Positions 1 through 11,910 of a stretch of 64,000 nt of DNA are shown here, in pieces. This stretch comes from Dipteris shenzhenensis. Lineage: Eukaryota; Polypodiophyta; Polypodiopsida; Gleicheniales. Below the pieces are notes generated by a model. That model did not search any database, had not been told where the DNA came from, and saw only the letters and a program-made list of their open reading frames with translations. The stretch is from the NCBI GenBank assembly GCA_047967505.1, contig CM106539.1. One strand, 5' to 3'. Position 1 is the stretch's first letter. Each line of letters starts with the position of its first letter. The translations under genes were made by a program, and so were the position numbers.

Positions 1-1534
1 CAATGTGGTCCTCCATTTTCATATCTCCCTCTACCTTGTGAGCTACCCTCCAACTTGAGCACTCTCTCCCTACATTCTATCACTCTCTAGGTGCTAGAAG
101 CTTTGGACACTTTTCTAGAAAACTTATTTTAGATTTCTATTGTTGTTCATAGAAAAGACTTGTAATTGCATCTAGACTACCAAATTCCTATAATTCAATT
201 TCATCAATCAAGTTCCTGAGTGAGGAAGGCTGTTAGACATTATGCCTGCAAGAGTCAATCTTCCTAGGATTAGTGGATAATGAATCCTATCAAGCCTCAA
301 TATAATTTCTTCGTACTAATCATGATGATGATGATGTGTACTTAAACCTATGGAATGTATAGTTTTCATGTAGTATATATGCAATCAAGTCTTATTTGTG
401 TCAAATTAATCTTAATTGGAATAAACTGAATATAGATTGGGCGTATGCTGTTCTACACAATTCTGACATCTTTCAACATTTTGAAAGCAAACGATAGACT
501 CAACGGTGACAACGGCTTTAGCAAGTTGAAACTTGCATCTTCAATAATACAACAAAACACATGCATATCGTTGATTCAAGAGCATGCCCAAAACCAAAAC
601 AAATACTACAATTTCGACCTCATGATAATCACCCACGAGGGTCAAAGCATACCCATTGCCTAGCAAGCCCAGACACTATAACATCCTCGCCAACCTCATC
701 AACACAACACAATCAATGGTGTACCATAATATAAACATTTGGTAACACAAAAACATACATAATCATACATTTATGTGAAGATCTTCAAGCTCAGTTTCTG
801 TCAACACTCCAAAGGTGAAAGGCAACCTCAACCATACAAAGGCTAGCACTAAGGAAAAGGCTAATCAAAAAGTAGCCCGCATTCTTCACCCAATCTACAA
901 TTGCCCGTGAAGACATGGATTTCACTTTAGTCTCTCCCAAACTACTATTTTTAGGTTAAAAAGCTTGCACCACTACAAATAGAAAAAATCTTAGTGATAT
1001 CAACAAAGCACAACTTGTGTTTGCATTTAATTGCAAGCCATAAATAAAGCAAACGAAATAAATCTATATGAATCCAAGTGTATGCCCAAACTCATTCTCT
1101 ACAAGCAAGTTTTAACATCATGGTAATCATTTACAAGGTTTCAACCCATAAACCCCATCACAAGTACGATGGACTCGCTACTGCTACAGATAGAGAGAAT
1201 TATAGCGATATCAACAGACTGCAACCAAGTTGACACCTCCATAAGGTGGCATTCGCATGTCCAATAATATGGCGACAGACATCTCCATCAAATGGAGGGG
1301 TCACTGATGAAGAGTCTCTATAACAAGACGACCCTACAGCACCTCCACATTTGCCAAATTTACGGCTAGCCTGCACGGATTGACATGTTCCCTTTTCAGC
1401 ACAGCCACAGCTTGTAGCTTTAAGGGAATGGCTGAATAGGCGATAGGTGAAGTTAATGGGGCTAGCTCTATAAGCAAAAGAGGGCTGATAAGGAAGATGT
1501 GGGAGGACCATGTACAACTCAACTCTATCTACTC
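1..1534. other. No gene recognised; anonymous AT-rich sequence
   Basis: Only short open frames with no recognisable motif are present here, such as a 72-codon frame at 445-663. I see no conserved protein domain, tRNA or LTR pair. The sequence is downstream (3') of the ATP12 terminal exon at 2408-2506 and is probably intergenic or old repeat. Confidence 0.5.
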
Positions 1535-1602
1535 TCTCTCCTCCCTTCCTCTTCTCTTCCAATATCTTTCTCTCCTCCCTTCCTCTTCTCTTCCAATATC
1601 TT
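1535..1602. repeat. Two-copy 34-bp CT-rich tandem repeat
   Basis: A 34-bp CT-rich unit occurs twice in direct tandem (1535-1568 and 1569-1602), apparently without mismatch. It explains the overlapping serine/leucine-rich open frames seen here in all plus frames, so those are not treated as genes. Confidence 0.85.
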
Positions 1603-2086
1603 ACTCTCTGGTTTCTCCCTACTCTCTCATGCATACAAACACATCAACACACCAGTACATCAAGCATCTATTTGGTTTTGGTACTGGGTATTAGAGGTGA
1701 AGTAGATATTCAACAGTGACTGAGGCTAGGACTAAAGGAATGTTGATCAAAAATTATTCTACCGTCTCTTCATCCAAGCTACAGCCGAATTGTGAAGAAA
1801 AAATATTTCCTTATCAAAAAACCTTTTTTTATAATAGCTGATAAGGTAATGGATCGGTACATCTAGAAAGGATTAGCACAATATCAGCAAGTTTAACTCC
1901 AAGACTAAACACCCCAAGACTGTTAACCTTAAACTAGAAGAAAAAGCTACATTCTGATATTGAGAACTCCAAAAAGCTAATCATGCCGAAAACCAGTATT
2001 GAGAGGTATCAGAAAGTGGAGAGCACAGTTACTTCAATGTAATGACATCCTTTTGCCTCCATTGAAGATAAGGATTTAAAAGTAGT

Positions 2087-2329
2087 TTCCATTGCAAGTT
2101 TGTAATTGTAATGAGCATACTGAGAAGCTGGCAAATCTGGAAGACACTGCATCTTTTACATCATCGGATCCTCTTCAAATACGTCTTTACATGAAAGGAT
2201 CCCTTCGTATTAACCAGATACCTTTTATTGCAAGTCTGTAATGGCATAATAAACAGCTGGCAGGTCCATGGGACTCTTCACCTTCACATCATCAGATCCT
2301 CTTCAAATATGTGCATACATGTGAGGATC
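2087..2329. repeat. Diverged direct duplication just 3' of ATP12
   Basis: Two diverged copies of a segment of about 110 bp lie in direct orientation (about 2087-2200 and 2223-2329, offset about 136 bp). Both contain the motif TCCTCTTCAAATA followed by a matching GAGGATC/AAGGATC tail. On the minus strand they fall within 80-320 bp after the ATP12 stop codon, so they may be part of its 3' untranslated region. Confidence 0.6.
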
Positions 2330-2407
2330 ACAGAAAGTATCAAACGATCTCTAAAGATTCATAAAGCCATCATGATAACTGCTAAGCTTCTGGTGCTGTC
2401 TTCCGTG

Positions 2408-2506
2408 TCACAAGAGCCTTAGATACACAGAGGCAGCAGCAACCCTGCTCCGCAAGTCTGCCACATCAATATCATGGCCACCTTCGACAAGCCCCCATTC
2501 TTCAAT
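2408..2506 (-). CDS. ATP12: ATP12 terminal exon (exon 4), separated by a 16-kb intron
   Basis: This 99-bp minus-strand exon encodes 32 residues and a TGA stop at 2408-2410. It contains WGLVEGGHDIDVADL, the hallmark C-terminal motif of ATP12 proteins. The acceptor is TTTTGTGACAG|ATTGAA. Exon 3 ends in phase 0 after RLEEDYQ and this exon starts in phase 0 with IEEWG, so the join is exact (residues 263-294 of 294). No equivalent motif exists between here and 18520. The exon is too short to appear as an ordinary long open frame. That this is the true partner of exons 1-3 is inferred from motif, strand, order and phase; a transcript would prove it. Confidence 0.88.
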   Translation of the reverse strand: MEEWGLVEGGHDIDVADLRSRVAAASVYLRLL

Positions 2507-3689
2507 CTGTCACAAAATTACACTAAAAAGATTAATCTCATGAATCAAGGTATATCAGATATCTTCAAGAAGTCTTTGCAATTTACCTTTCAAAAATGGA
2601 CAAATACTATACTTCAAGGGATCATTGGGAACTTACAAGGAAATCATGTGTTAAATTGAGGAAAGCCCCCCCAACCCCAACCAAAAAAAAAAGATTCCGC
2701 ATAAGACTAGATTGAAACCTCAAAAGAGTCTAGTTGACCACATCGGCAGACCATTCGGAAAGACACATATAAAAGTGTGTTTTATTATTTAGATGGCGCA
2801 ACTTGCTAACCACTTTGTCCATTTTCCAAGATTTAGACACACAGCAACCACAAAAATCTCATGCAAGACTTGAGTACACCATAATCCACAAATGCTACGC
2901 ATTGCAACACCTATTCCAACACAGCATGACCTGCTCAACGTGGCATTCAGCCATCTAGCAAGCTGCCGCTGGTCAGTCTGTCAGCCCACAGCTGGCTAGT
3001 CAGCCACTGATCAATCAACTAGCCTGCTCTAGTCAGCCAGATGCTACACCACATACTACCAGACATTTCATGGTATGTCTTCGTGGCTCACCACTCTTAA
3101 TGCACATCACTGTTTTTCTACTCTTGCTTGGAAAACAAAATCCTGCTCCCTTTTTTTTTTTTTTAAACTGCCGGCTTATATTGCATGGGTGACACTGCTA
3201 AGCAGTAAAAGAGGACCTAAAACATTGAGAGTACATCAAACAAACAAGAACCCAAAAGTGAATCCCACCTCAACACAACTGTGCCCAAACCCAAAAGTAA
3301 AGTCTTCACCTCCCTCCGCTCCAAATTACCTGCCCACAGATTCGAAATGGAACAGACTGACGGAACACCATCGAATTGCCAACCAGCCACATGGCCAACA
3401 GGACCTCTGCCCTCAAGAGCGGCCAGCAACAAACCAGAGTCGATGGGAGGCTATTTGTCTCACCTAAGAGTGCCATTTTCCATTTTGCCCTTAAGGAGAA
3501 AGACGCCATCAACCCCAATCGCCAAATAGCACCTTCCAAGTGAGTCCACACCTCTCTCACCACCGGATAGTCTCATTTGGCTATCCTCCCACACACAGGA
3601 ACCCATTTATGTAAAATCTTCCTAAGTAATAGACTCACCTTGCCAAGCATCCGTGGCTTCCAAATATCACGACAAGGTGCTTTCCACCA

Positions 3690-5365
3690 ATTCATTCCAC
3701 ACCATCCCACTTAGAATTAAAATCCTCAATCTTAACCCAGCAAGCAAGAAACTCCCTATACATTATCCTGGCCGTGATCTTTCTGAGTCTCATGCTCCAC
3801 TGCACCACCCTCCTCGGTTCCCAGCTCAATATAATATCAATCCAAGGGGCCGAGCCCTCAAGCAAACAGCGTAACCATTTACAAAGTACAAAGAGATTCC
3901 GCAATTCAATATTTGGCAACCCCAAACCTCTCTGAAGCTTAGGTGCTCCCAGGGGACATAGTGAAGCCTTCTCACACCACACTCTTCTGCCCATAGGAAA
4001 GCACATAAAAGTTTACCAACCTCTTGCCCATGACAGGGTTTAAAATTCCACACCGACGCCACATAGATTGTTGTAGCAACAAGGACATGCTAGATGACTA
4101 GGACCCTTGCATTCCACCGTTGAATTTTTTGCTCAACTTGCTCTAGAAACCAGTCAAATCTTTGTCACAGAGAAATACCCAAACCCAAGGGTGCCCCTAA
4201 GTATCGCACAATTTCACACCATTGAATCCATCTGACTGGCAAACCATCTAGGCATCGGATCCAAAGTGGTTCTTAAAGAAAAGGTCTTATTCCAACTACA
4301 CACAGATCCTAAAGCATCACAGAACACCTACATAACTTCAAATAGCCTCTCCACATTCTCCTGCAACTCCTCGGCTAAGGCCATTATGTCATCAGCAAAG
4401 TGCTAAAAGCACATTTGGTTACCCAAGGGTAGAACAACTCCCTTAACCAAACCACACTTGATTCCATGCTATAGCAAATTGATCAAAGGAACTGTGCAGA
4501 GTGCAAATAAGAACGGAGCCAGTGCACAACCTTGATGCACAGAACATCTCATGTCAAACCTTCCCACCACGCCACCATTAAGCATAGAATCACTGAAGCA
4601 TTCCCAAACAAGGAGTATACCATCTTCCCCAACACAGACCCAAAACCCAGATGATCCAATACTACACTGATAAAATCCCAATGTACCTGTTCGTATGCTT
4701 TATCAAAATCAAAACCAAACAAAATGCATTTCTGCCCTGAAGTACAAACATAAGTCAGAGCTATGGAGACATTAAGGATATTCTCAATTATATCCCTCTT
4801 CCTTTCATGAACCCAGTTTGTTCTCTGTCTACCAGCCACATGCAAATACCCTGTATTCTCAACGCCAAGGCATTGGCTATGACCTTATACGAGGTATTCA
4901 ACATAGTTATAGGCCTCCAATCCTCGACTCTCAACCTGTTTTGATGTTTAGAAAAGAGCTTAACCAAACCTGTAATTACATCTGCTGAGAGGAAACCCCT
5001 TTGGACAGCACAATTAACCATATTTACCAAATCAAACTTGAGAAGATTCTAGAGGGCAACAAAAAATTCCAAAGTTAGCCCATTTGCGAGAACGCTTCTT
5101 CTCCATGAGAGACAGAGCATTCCATAATTCATCAATCGATTAACTTCAAGATAAACTTCCCTCCCATAATTTCGTCCTGAACACCTTTGCAATGTGCCAG
5201 AACTCTGTCACAAGATTGCCATTAGCATCTTGAATTCTGTCCACAAACTCTCTCTACACCTTCCTCTTTACTGATAGGAAAAAGAGTTAGATAGACAATC
5301 GTCACTTCTAACCACAACTGCCTACTCTGAATGCGGGCCTGCTCAGCTTTCTTGAGTTCCACCTG
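3690..5365 (-). pseudogene. Old LINE reverse transcriptase remnant
   Basis: Several minus-strand frames together give a LINE reverse transcriptase. In order they show WRPITMLNTSYKVIANALA (about 4920), FDFDKAYEQVHWDF (about 4700), VHQGCALAPFLFAL (about 4520), the catalytic FADD box (4388-4399), and the downstream LGLPNIELRN region (about 3920). These match the fingers, palm and thumb order of plant L1-type elements. Several frameshifts and stops break it, including a TAG at 4403-4405 directly before the FADD segment. Upstream, near 5300, a segment resembling the RIQSRQLW linker precedes the polymerase. Confidence 0.82.
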
Positions 5366-5929
5366 TTAGAAAATGAAATCCCACCAGAGGATATCCAGCA
5401 GCAGAAGACTAATAGATGATCCCAAGATGCTGGGACTCCTCTCTTGCACCCTGGTCATCATCAAGAGACTGAGACATCCGCTCTTCCTCTTCCTCTTAAG
5501 GCTCAAAGATCTCTCCCATTGAGACATATTTACTGAATAGTATGTTGTCTTCTTCACCTAGTTTGCTAGACTTGCACCAAGCCAACCACAGGCTCCCCTC
5601 TTGAAGAAGTTAGGTGGATCCCGGCAATGAAACCACTGAAACCAGCCTCGACAACGTAAAGGGTGGTAGGATCCACTTAATTACAGCATACACAGCAAAT
5701 TGGCAAATAAATATGCACCACATAATAAATCACAGGGGAGCTAGAGCGCTCCTACTCAAAAACAAGGACACCGATTGGCCCCAAACGTTGGCACCCCTTG
5801 CGGTATCTGTTTAACATTCATTTGAAGCCATGCGGCTGATTACAAAGGTCTTTGGGAAGCTGCACCACAGGCAAACCAATGCCCGCAGACTCCCGGTCCA
5901 GCCCACCCTATAATTCCCTGGTCAACTTC

Positions 5930-6462
5930 AAGCAATGAATGGCATCCAATCACTAGACAATCCTGTATCCTCAACCAACCAAAGCATGCAACCTTTGGCC
6001 AACTGCCACCAGCTAATCCTACAACACCTTCATCTTGGTGATGTGTTCTTGTCCTAATTCCCCTTCATCCATCCTCATGCCTTCCAGCTCCATCTCGAGG
6101 TCCAAGATTCTCGCCTCGTTGTTGAGCTCATGCATATCCCTCAATGTTGTTTAAGCCTCGAAAAAAGAGTTTGCCATCTGAATATGAGAAAGCACCATAT
6201 CTACCGTCGTACCCACAATGATAGCCAAGGCTTCCCTATCCTGGATCTACCATGATCTCACTAAAAGAGAGTCTGCTGATGTCAGCACTGTTGTTGTCGG
6301 TGTAGCTAAGGTAGTCACACTGGTCTGAGCCAACAGCTCTATCCCCATCGCAATCCCCCCCGACTCCCTCAACACTAAGTGGCTCCGAACCTTCATTTTC
6401 CACAACGGGTAATTCGTCCCTTCGAGCTTGTAGGTCTCACCAAAATTTGGGATATGAGCCAT
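5930..6462 (-). pseudogene. Copia gag remnant
   Basis: From an ATG at 6462 the frame begins MAHIPNF and soon reaches YKLEGTNYPLWKMKVRSHL, the N-terminal signature of copia gag (UBN2-type). Past a TAG at 6247-6249 the same frame continues with an acidic, Met-rich segment to about 5930. Further stops are one TAA and two TAG. No zinc knuckle or protease follows. This is a broken gag from a non-functional element. Confidence 0.7.
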
Positions 6463-6870
6463 GATAATGAACTAAAAGAGTTAAAGAGTTAAAGAGTTTA
6501 GAGTGTCGTACACCTGCCTAAACCTGAGCCTCCCACCTGGGTACAATCCTTCAGACACCTGCCTAAAACCTAAGCCTCCCGCCTAGGTACAATCCTTCAG
6601 ACACCAAAGCTAATTCCTCTTAACAATGAATCAAGGTCGTCCTTCAACAAGGCCCTTGCCTTCCAAGCTCAAGCTCCACTTCCCGAGAACTTTCGTCAAG
6701 GCTCTGATACCATGTTAGAAAATGAAATCCGACTAGATGATATCCCAACGGAAGACTAATAGATGAGCCCAAGAATTCCACATGAAAGTGTTTCACTATG
6801 GAATCAAACTTCATTAACATGTGTGTACTTCACCAACATAGATGTGTGTGCAGGCCAATAAATGGAGTAT

Positions 6871-7114
6871 GCATCCGAGACAAATATAGAAGCAACACAT
6901 ATTTTTCCGTCCGTCCACAAACACAATACAATACCAAAATGTTCTCCTACTATATGCTTGACACCTCTAGATCTCTGAGCCCACGTGCAGACTATGCATC
7001 CGAGACAGATATAGAAGCAACACATATTTCCGTCCGTCCACAAAACTGGACACAATACAATACCAAAATGTTCTCCTACTATATGCTTGACACCTCTAGA
7101 TCTTTCAGCTCGCG
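6871..7114. repeat. Tandem duplication with 125-bp period in the copia LTR
   Basis: A segment starting GCATCCGAGACA at 6871 is repeated from 6996 with a few substitutions and a small indel. Both copies contain the run CCGTCCGTCCACAA and the tail CTATATGCTTGACACCTCTAG. It lies within the presumed 5' LTR of the broken copia element. Confidence 0.85.
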
Positions 7115-7259
7115 TGCTCCACAAAGCTTATATAGACTCACCGTCCAAAGATCCCTTCCACCTTGTTGTCTGAAGGTATTCAGCCTAGGTATTCAGCCCA
7201 GTTCACCTCTTGGATAAGACCCAACTGCTGCGGCTATTGCTGCAGGCCCCTGCCAAAAA

Positions 7260-7770
7260 ACTGACCAATAGGGGGGCATTATAGCCAACTGAAACAACCC
7301 CCCCTAGGGACACACTTCCAAGCCTTTTGCTGGCCCTGCTTGGCCACGTGGACGACTACCACTCGCCCAAGCAAGCTGCCCATATCCAGCCTCATTTCCA
7401 AAGCCTGCCCCATGACCCATCCTATCAATATGTGGTCCACCCCCCCAATGCACACCTCATATGGGGGCTCAAAAGGTTGAGAGGTGACCAACCCTATTCC
7501 AACACCACCGCCTTGAGGGCTTCCTCCACCTCAACAAGGAGTGTGGAAAGCATATTGTCCCTAGGGCATGATCCCACCACTTGGGCCAAGCCTTCTCTCA
7601 CCCAAACCAAGAGTGATTTTCCCGTCACCTTTTCTTTTGACTTCAAGATCATTCTCTAGCCAGTAAATGCACAACTCGAATGCCCGCATCCCATTTATCA
7701 CATAGGTCTACAACAACCAACGTGGCATTCATCCACTGAATCTTGACTTGCTTGACAAAATCCTTGCATG
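7260..7770. other. Unassigned segment between copia LTR and old LINE endonuclease
   Basis: I recognise no protein domain here. A minus-strand open frame at 7279-7491 has no known motif. It is either the outer part of the copia LTR or the old LINE region between endonuclease and reverse transcriptase. Confidence 0.4.
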
Positions 7771-8545
7771 CTAACAGGGCATTCTCGAACTAATAAGGAA
7801 TATCCCAAGACCTTCCCACAGCAAGGTGTATAGCAAATGACCAGACCATAGGTATATGATCCGAAATTCCCATGTATAGAATATCATTTTCCTTAAACAA
7901 AGGCTTCCTGCATGCCCGAAACTCACTCCCCTTCCTTTTATTATTCCAAGAAAAACCCTCAAGCCCCGATGAATCAAGCTCAATACAATCTATCAACCCC
8001 TACTCTAAGCAAAGATCCTCCCAAGCCTCTTTCACTTTCCAAGAGGCATCTATCAGGATGGGATCAATTCAACTCCCCAATTGTCATATTCGAGTGCCCC
8101 CCCCAAACAACTTGGATCCAAACAATAGACATACTAGATCCCTCCATGCAACACAACGCTAGCCTGCAAAATTTGATGCATACACATTGACCACATGAAA
8201 AGAAAACCTAGAGCCTGACCTCAGCGATGAAAAAGACACCCTTCCTATCACGAAAAACTTCGGACAACGAGTGTCTGTCTTTGGCAAGAACAACAATGCC
8301 CCCCTGCCCCTCATGGGACAATTGACCAGTACTGAAAAGCCCAACTAATGCAGAGAGAACCATAATTCCTCATCCTCCCCACACTTACACTCCTGAAGCA
8401 AAACCACATCTAGGAACCTACTTCTAATGACTGAGACGCACCTTTTCTGCTTTGCCTTTCCACAACAACCACGAAGGTTCCACGAGACTACACAAATGCT
8501 CATAGCTCCCTCCAAATTCCTCTCACTTACCTTAATGGACCAAGG
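7771..8545 (-). pseudogene. Old LINE endonuclease domain remnant
   Basis: Minus-strand segments spell an apurinic-type LINE endonuclease in order: VVSWNLRG and LDVVLLQECK at the N-terminus (about 8490-8400), GALLFLPK and VVNVYA in the middle (about 8310-8180), WNNKRKG (about 7935), and the terminal SDHIPMVW (about 7850). The order and spacing match the EEP-fold domain that precedes the polymerase of L1-type elements. Frameshifts and stops separate the segments. The polymerase is displaced to below 5365 by the copia insertion. Confidence 0.78.
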
Positions 8546-9090
8546 CTTTAACTGCATCACACAAGAAATGGAAACGATTCTCATTACCTCCTTAACAGTT
8601 CCAAGAAACCGCCTTGATCCTTTTCGAAGCAACCTGAGTCATCGCAGAATTTTTAGTTAACTTCCATAAGCAGTTTCTTCTGTTGCACCTTATCTTCAAA
8701 AATTCTCTTACCTTAGTTGGCATCATGCATGTTTTCATCTTTTGGGACTTCATTCTTCTCAATAGTACTCTCGTCCACCGAGATATCAGCCCAAGATTGG
8801 AGCCCGCCTTTAGAAGAAGGCTGAGAAATTGACGAGCTTGCTTCTCTTCCAAATTAGGGGAGGATTGTGAGCAACCCTCAGACGGAAAAGGCCTTCTTGT
8901 ATAGAACTACCACCCAACCCTTCTTCATGACAAACTTCTAGGCAAAATCAGAGATCGAGAGATCCATCCTATCAACATCCACGGAGAGATCCTTCTTTGC
9001 ATGCATGCAACTTGTACCTCCCCGAGACCGGGCTGCATCAGGATCTCTACCCAATGAAGTCTTATCAAGAGCATTAGCCGGCATCTATGT

Positions 9091-9106
9091 ATCACCAAAG
9101 TATTCT
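9091..9106. repeat. Left target-site duplication of young LINE
   Basis: The 16-bp ATCACCAAAGTATTCT here is repeated exactly at 16422-16437, directly after the poly(A). This brackets the inserted LINE. Confidence 0.92.
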
Positions 9107-9866
9107 AGGATACTATCGAATCGTGCCCGTAGCTCCTGTGAGCTTCCCTCCCCCCCACCGCTATCGCTACCTCCCCTCCCTAGCCCCCCCCCTGCCGCGA
9201 CCACCCCCGCCCCCTGCCTCTCCGCCCTCGCCTCCCGCTCGCTCTCCCCCTCACCCGCCGCCTCACTCACCCGCCTCCCATCCCTAGCCGCCTCGCTCGC
9301 CCGCCTCCCATCCCCCGCCCCTTGCCTCTCCGCCCTCACCCCCCGCCCGCCCTCGCTCACCCGCCCCCCTCGCTCACCCGCCCCCCTCGCTCACCCGACC
9401 CGACCCCCTCGCTCACCCGCCTCGCTCACCCCACCCGACCCCCTCGCTCTCCTGGCTCCCATCCCGCTCCCCCCGTCCCCCGCGCCTCCGCCCGCCACTC
9501 CGCCCATTCCGCCCCCCCCGCCTCCATTCCGCTCCCCCCCGCCTCCATTCCGCTCCACTCGCCCATTCCGCCCCCCCCGCCTCCACTCCGCTCCCCCGAC
9601 CTCCGTTTCACCCCTCCGTCCCCGCCACACCAACCCCGCCCTTCCGCGCCACCCGCCTTCCCCGCACCCTTCACCCCGCCTCGCCCCGACCCCCCCCGCC
9701 CCCTCACTTCGCTTCGCCCGCCCTGCTGCTCCACTTCTCCACCCCGCCTCCACCCTCCGCCTCCGCCACCATCCCCTCCACACCCAGGCGCCACCCTCCC
9801 GCTTCGTCTCCCCTTTTGGGGTGGCAGCCTGTTCTTCATCGGAAGCTTGCAGTTAGTCTTGGCGGT
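9107..9866 (+). other. 5' untranslated region of the young LINE, extremely C-rich
   Basis: From about 9140 to 9800 the plus strand is dominated by runs of C with short G/T interruptions (CTCGCTCACCCGCCC-like units). Long open frames occur on both strands, but they encode only Pro/Arg/Ser or Gly/Arg/Glu repeats and are compositional artefacts. The likely role is promoter and leader of the LINE, by position. Confidence 0.65.
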
Positions 9867-11910
9867 ATGGCGGCCCCCTGCCCGGATCCGGAGGCCCAGT
9901 CGGACCCTCCCTCTCCAGATGCCTACCGCGTTATCCTGACAGAGCAACAATCATCTCGTGTTCAGGAGGTTGCCATTGACTTCGCCCGTACCTCTGTTTA
10001 CGGTAGAGTCATTGGACACTCTCCCTCCAGATCAGCCATCAGGGCCTCGCTCCAGTCCACTCTCCTGCTAGAGGATGGCCATATTGAGGAGGTGGCCCTT
10101 ATGGGAAGGGGCATCTTCTGGCTCAAACTCTCCAATGAGAAAGCTGCGAGCAACCTGATTGCCGGTTCCCCCACATCGGTGGATGGAAAGATTATCATGA
10201 TAGTCCCGTGGTACCGTGGATTCAGCGCAGCAGATTTTGATGTTCGGTTCCGTATACCTCGCCACCCAGTGACACTAGTTTTTCCAGGGCTTGCTGCTGA
10301 GCTGCGGCCGATTGTCAGGGACTTGGGCTCCCATTTTGGATGGGTTATGCACGACACTTTCGCCGATGCGGTGACCACGGCAGGAGCCCCCCGAGTCCGC
10401 GTGGCTGTGGCAGACCCTGCGACCCTCCCTGCAGTGATCGAGATTGTGACAGATGCCGGCAGCATCACCCAGAGCATGATAGTCACCGGACAGCCAGGTC
10501 AGTGCCTGAGGTGCCACGGCTTTGGGCACTTGGCGGCTGCTTGCCCACGCTTCGCCAGCTCATCTCGACCCCCCCCGCCCCCGCCTCCTCCGCCCCCGCC
10601 CCCCCCGGACAGCCACATCAGGAGGAGCCGAGGCAGTCGGAGCCCGGTCCAGAGTTAGTGGGTGGTTGGACCGAGGTTAGAAGGAAAAGAGGAAAGAACA
10701 AGAAGATCTCGGATAAAGGCAAGGAGGCAGAGGTTACCCTTCCGACAGCAGCACCCCAGAGACCTGACAGGCAGCCGCCCCAGGGACCTGGGAGAGCTTC
10801 TTCGTCGACGGCAGCCCGCCCTTCACAGCCTCAGATCCCCCTCTCTCCCGCTCCCCCGCCCCTTTCCACTCAGTCCCAGTCCCTTCCCCAGTTTCCCCTC
10901 CCTTCGCCCGACCCGCAGCCTCAGCCCCCGTCTCTTCCTCCTCAGTCTCCTCCTCCTCCCTCTCAGCCCCAGCTCCATAGGCGTCACCATCCCCCCCCTC
11001 CCCCCGTTCCCCTCGACTCCTCTACAGTGTTAGCTGCACCTTCGGCTTCCCAGCCGAGGGCAGCCCCCGCTCCGCCTCCTCCACTTTCTCCGCCAGTCGC
11101 CTCCGTGGAGTCCGAGTCGCCTACCCCTCAGCCTCCTCCCCCTCCCCCCCCGCTGGCAGGACACCCGGAGTCTACACCACCACTGGAGCAGGCTTCCATG
11201 GCCGCTAGCCCCTCAGTGGCAGACTCTGATGGGTCTCAGCTTCAGGAGAGAGCGCTTCCTCGAGACTTTTATAGATCTGGCCCCTGGGACTACTTGGACG
11301 TGGCCGACCTTGGGACCTTCCCGGCTTATCTCGACATCAGCATCTTCCTGCTCCGCAAAGGGGCGGATGGGAAGATTGTCGCCTTGGCCCCTAGGGATGG
11401 CCCTAGCTTCGCCTTCACGTTCCTCAGCGATGGCACCGAGACCTGGACAGACGACTCGGTTTGGGAGGCGCTCAGAGAGCAAACACACGCCCAGGTCTGT
11501 TCCTGGATAGGCCCGTCCGGTGGGCAGCTTCTCGAGACTCAGTGGTCCAAGGGCGATGTACGCCTGCGGTGGCGTTGCGCCGCCAAACGCTTCCGACTGA
11601 TTGTGATCCTCAGACCTATACCCTGTCATGGCCTCTCCCCCAGGATGTCAGAGCTTGGTCCCATCAGAAACTCCGAACCTTCTATGGGATGACCACTTCA
11701 GAGATCTCGAGCTGGCTCGAGAAAGCATTTGTTCATGGCACCAAAGGCCTCTCGCCTTTGCTGAAGGTGTTGAAGGACGGGCAGGACGACCCCGCCTCCC
11801 CCTCCAAACCTTCTCATAAGCGGCAGCACCTCCACTCCGACATGTTTGATTCTTCATCGACTTCGACCGCGAGCAGACAGTTGTTCGCAGCTCCCCATCC
11901 CTCTCCATGA
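9867..11910 (+). CDS. LINE ORF1, nucleic-acid-binding protein (two frameshifts)
   Basis: I place the start at ATG 9867, which has a good context (GGCGGTATGGCG); an in-frame ATG also exists at 9816. The N-terminal 200 residues resemble the DUF4283 region of plant LINE ORF1 proteins. They are followed by a CCHC knuckle, CLRCHGFGHLAAAC (about 10503-10545). The frame shifts at a proline run (about 10570-10610). After this come a lysine/arginine patch, a long Pro/Ser-rich linker, and a globular segment (about 11250-11620), then a second shift near 11620. The last frame ends at TGA 11908-11910, overlapping the ORF2 start. The protein would bind element RNA in the retrotransposition particle. The frameshifts make this copy inactive unless they are assembly errors. 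Confidence 0.8.

Larger units (their letters stand above)
5366..7140 (-). mobile_element. Degraded copia-type LTR element inside the old LINE
   Basis: On the minus strand, TGGTATCAGAGCC (6700-6712) is the initiator-Met-tRNA primer-binding site used by many plant copia elements. It directly abuts an LTR end (TGTTAG on the plus strand at 6713). A 63-bp diverged copy of that LTR end is at 5366-5428. Between them is a copia gag remnant (5930-6462). The left LTR copy is cut to about 63 bp and no pol domain remains. A TATA-like TATATAAG lies at about 7127-7134. The right boundary of the 5' LTR is not clear and may extend to about 7260. Confidence 0.65.

Noticed and set aside
445-663. 72-codon open frame
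   Set aside because: No motif, no splice context and no neighbours; length is expected by chance in AT-rich DNA.
9005-9950. Long open frames on both strands (Pro/Arg/Ser-rich on plus, Gly/Arg/Glu-rich on minus)
   Set aside because: They are produced by the C-rich LINE leader. They have no domains and low complexity, and they overlap each other in several frames.
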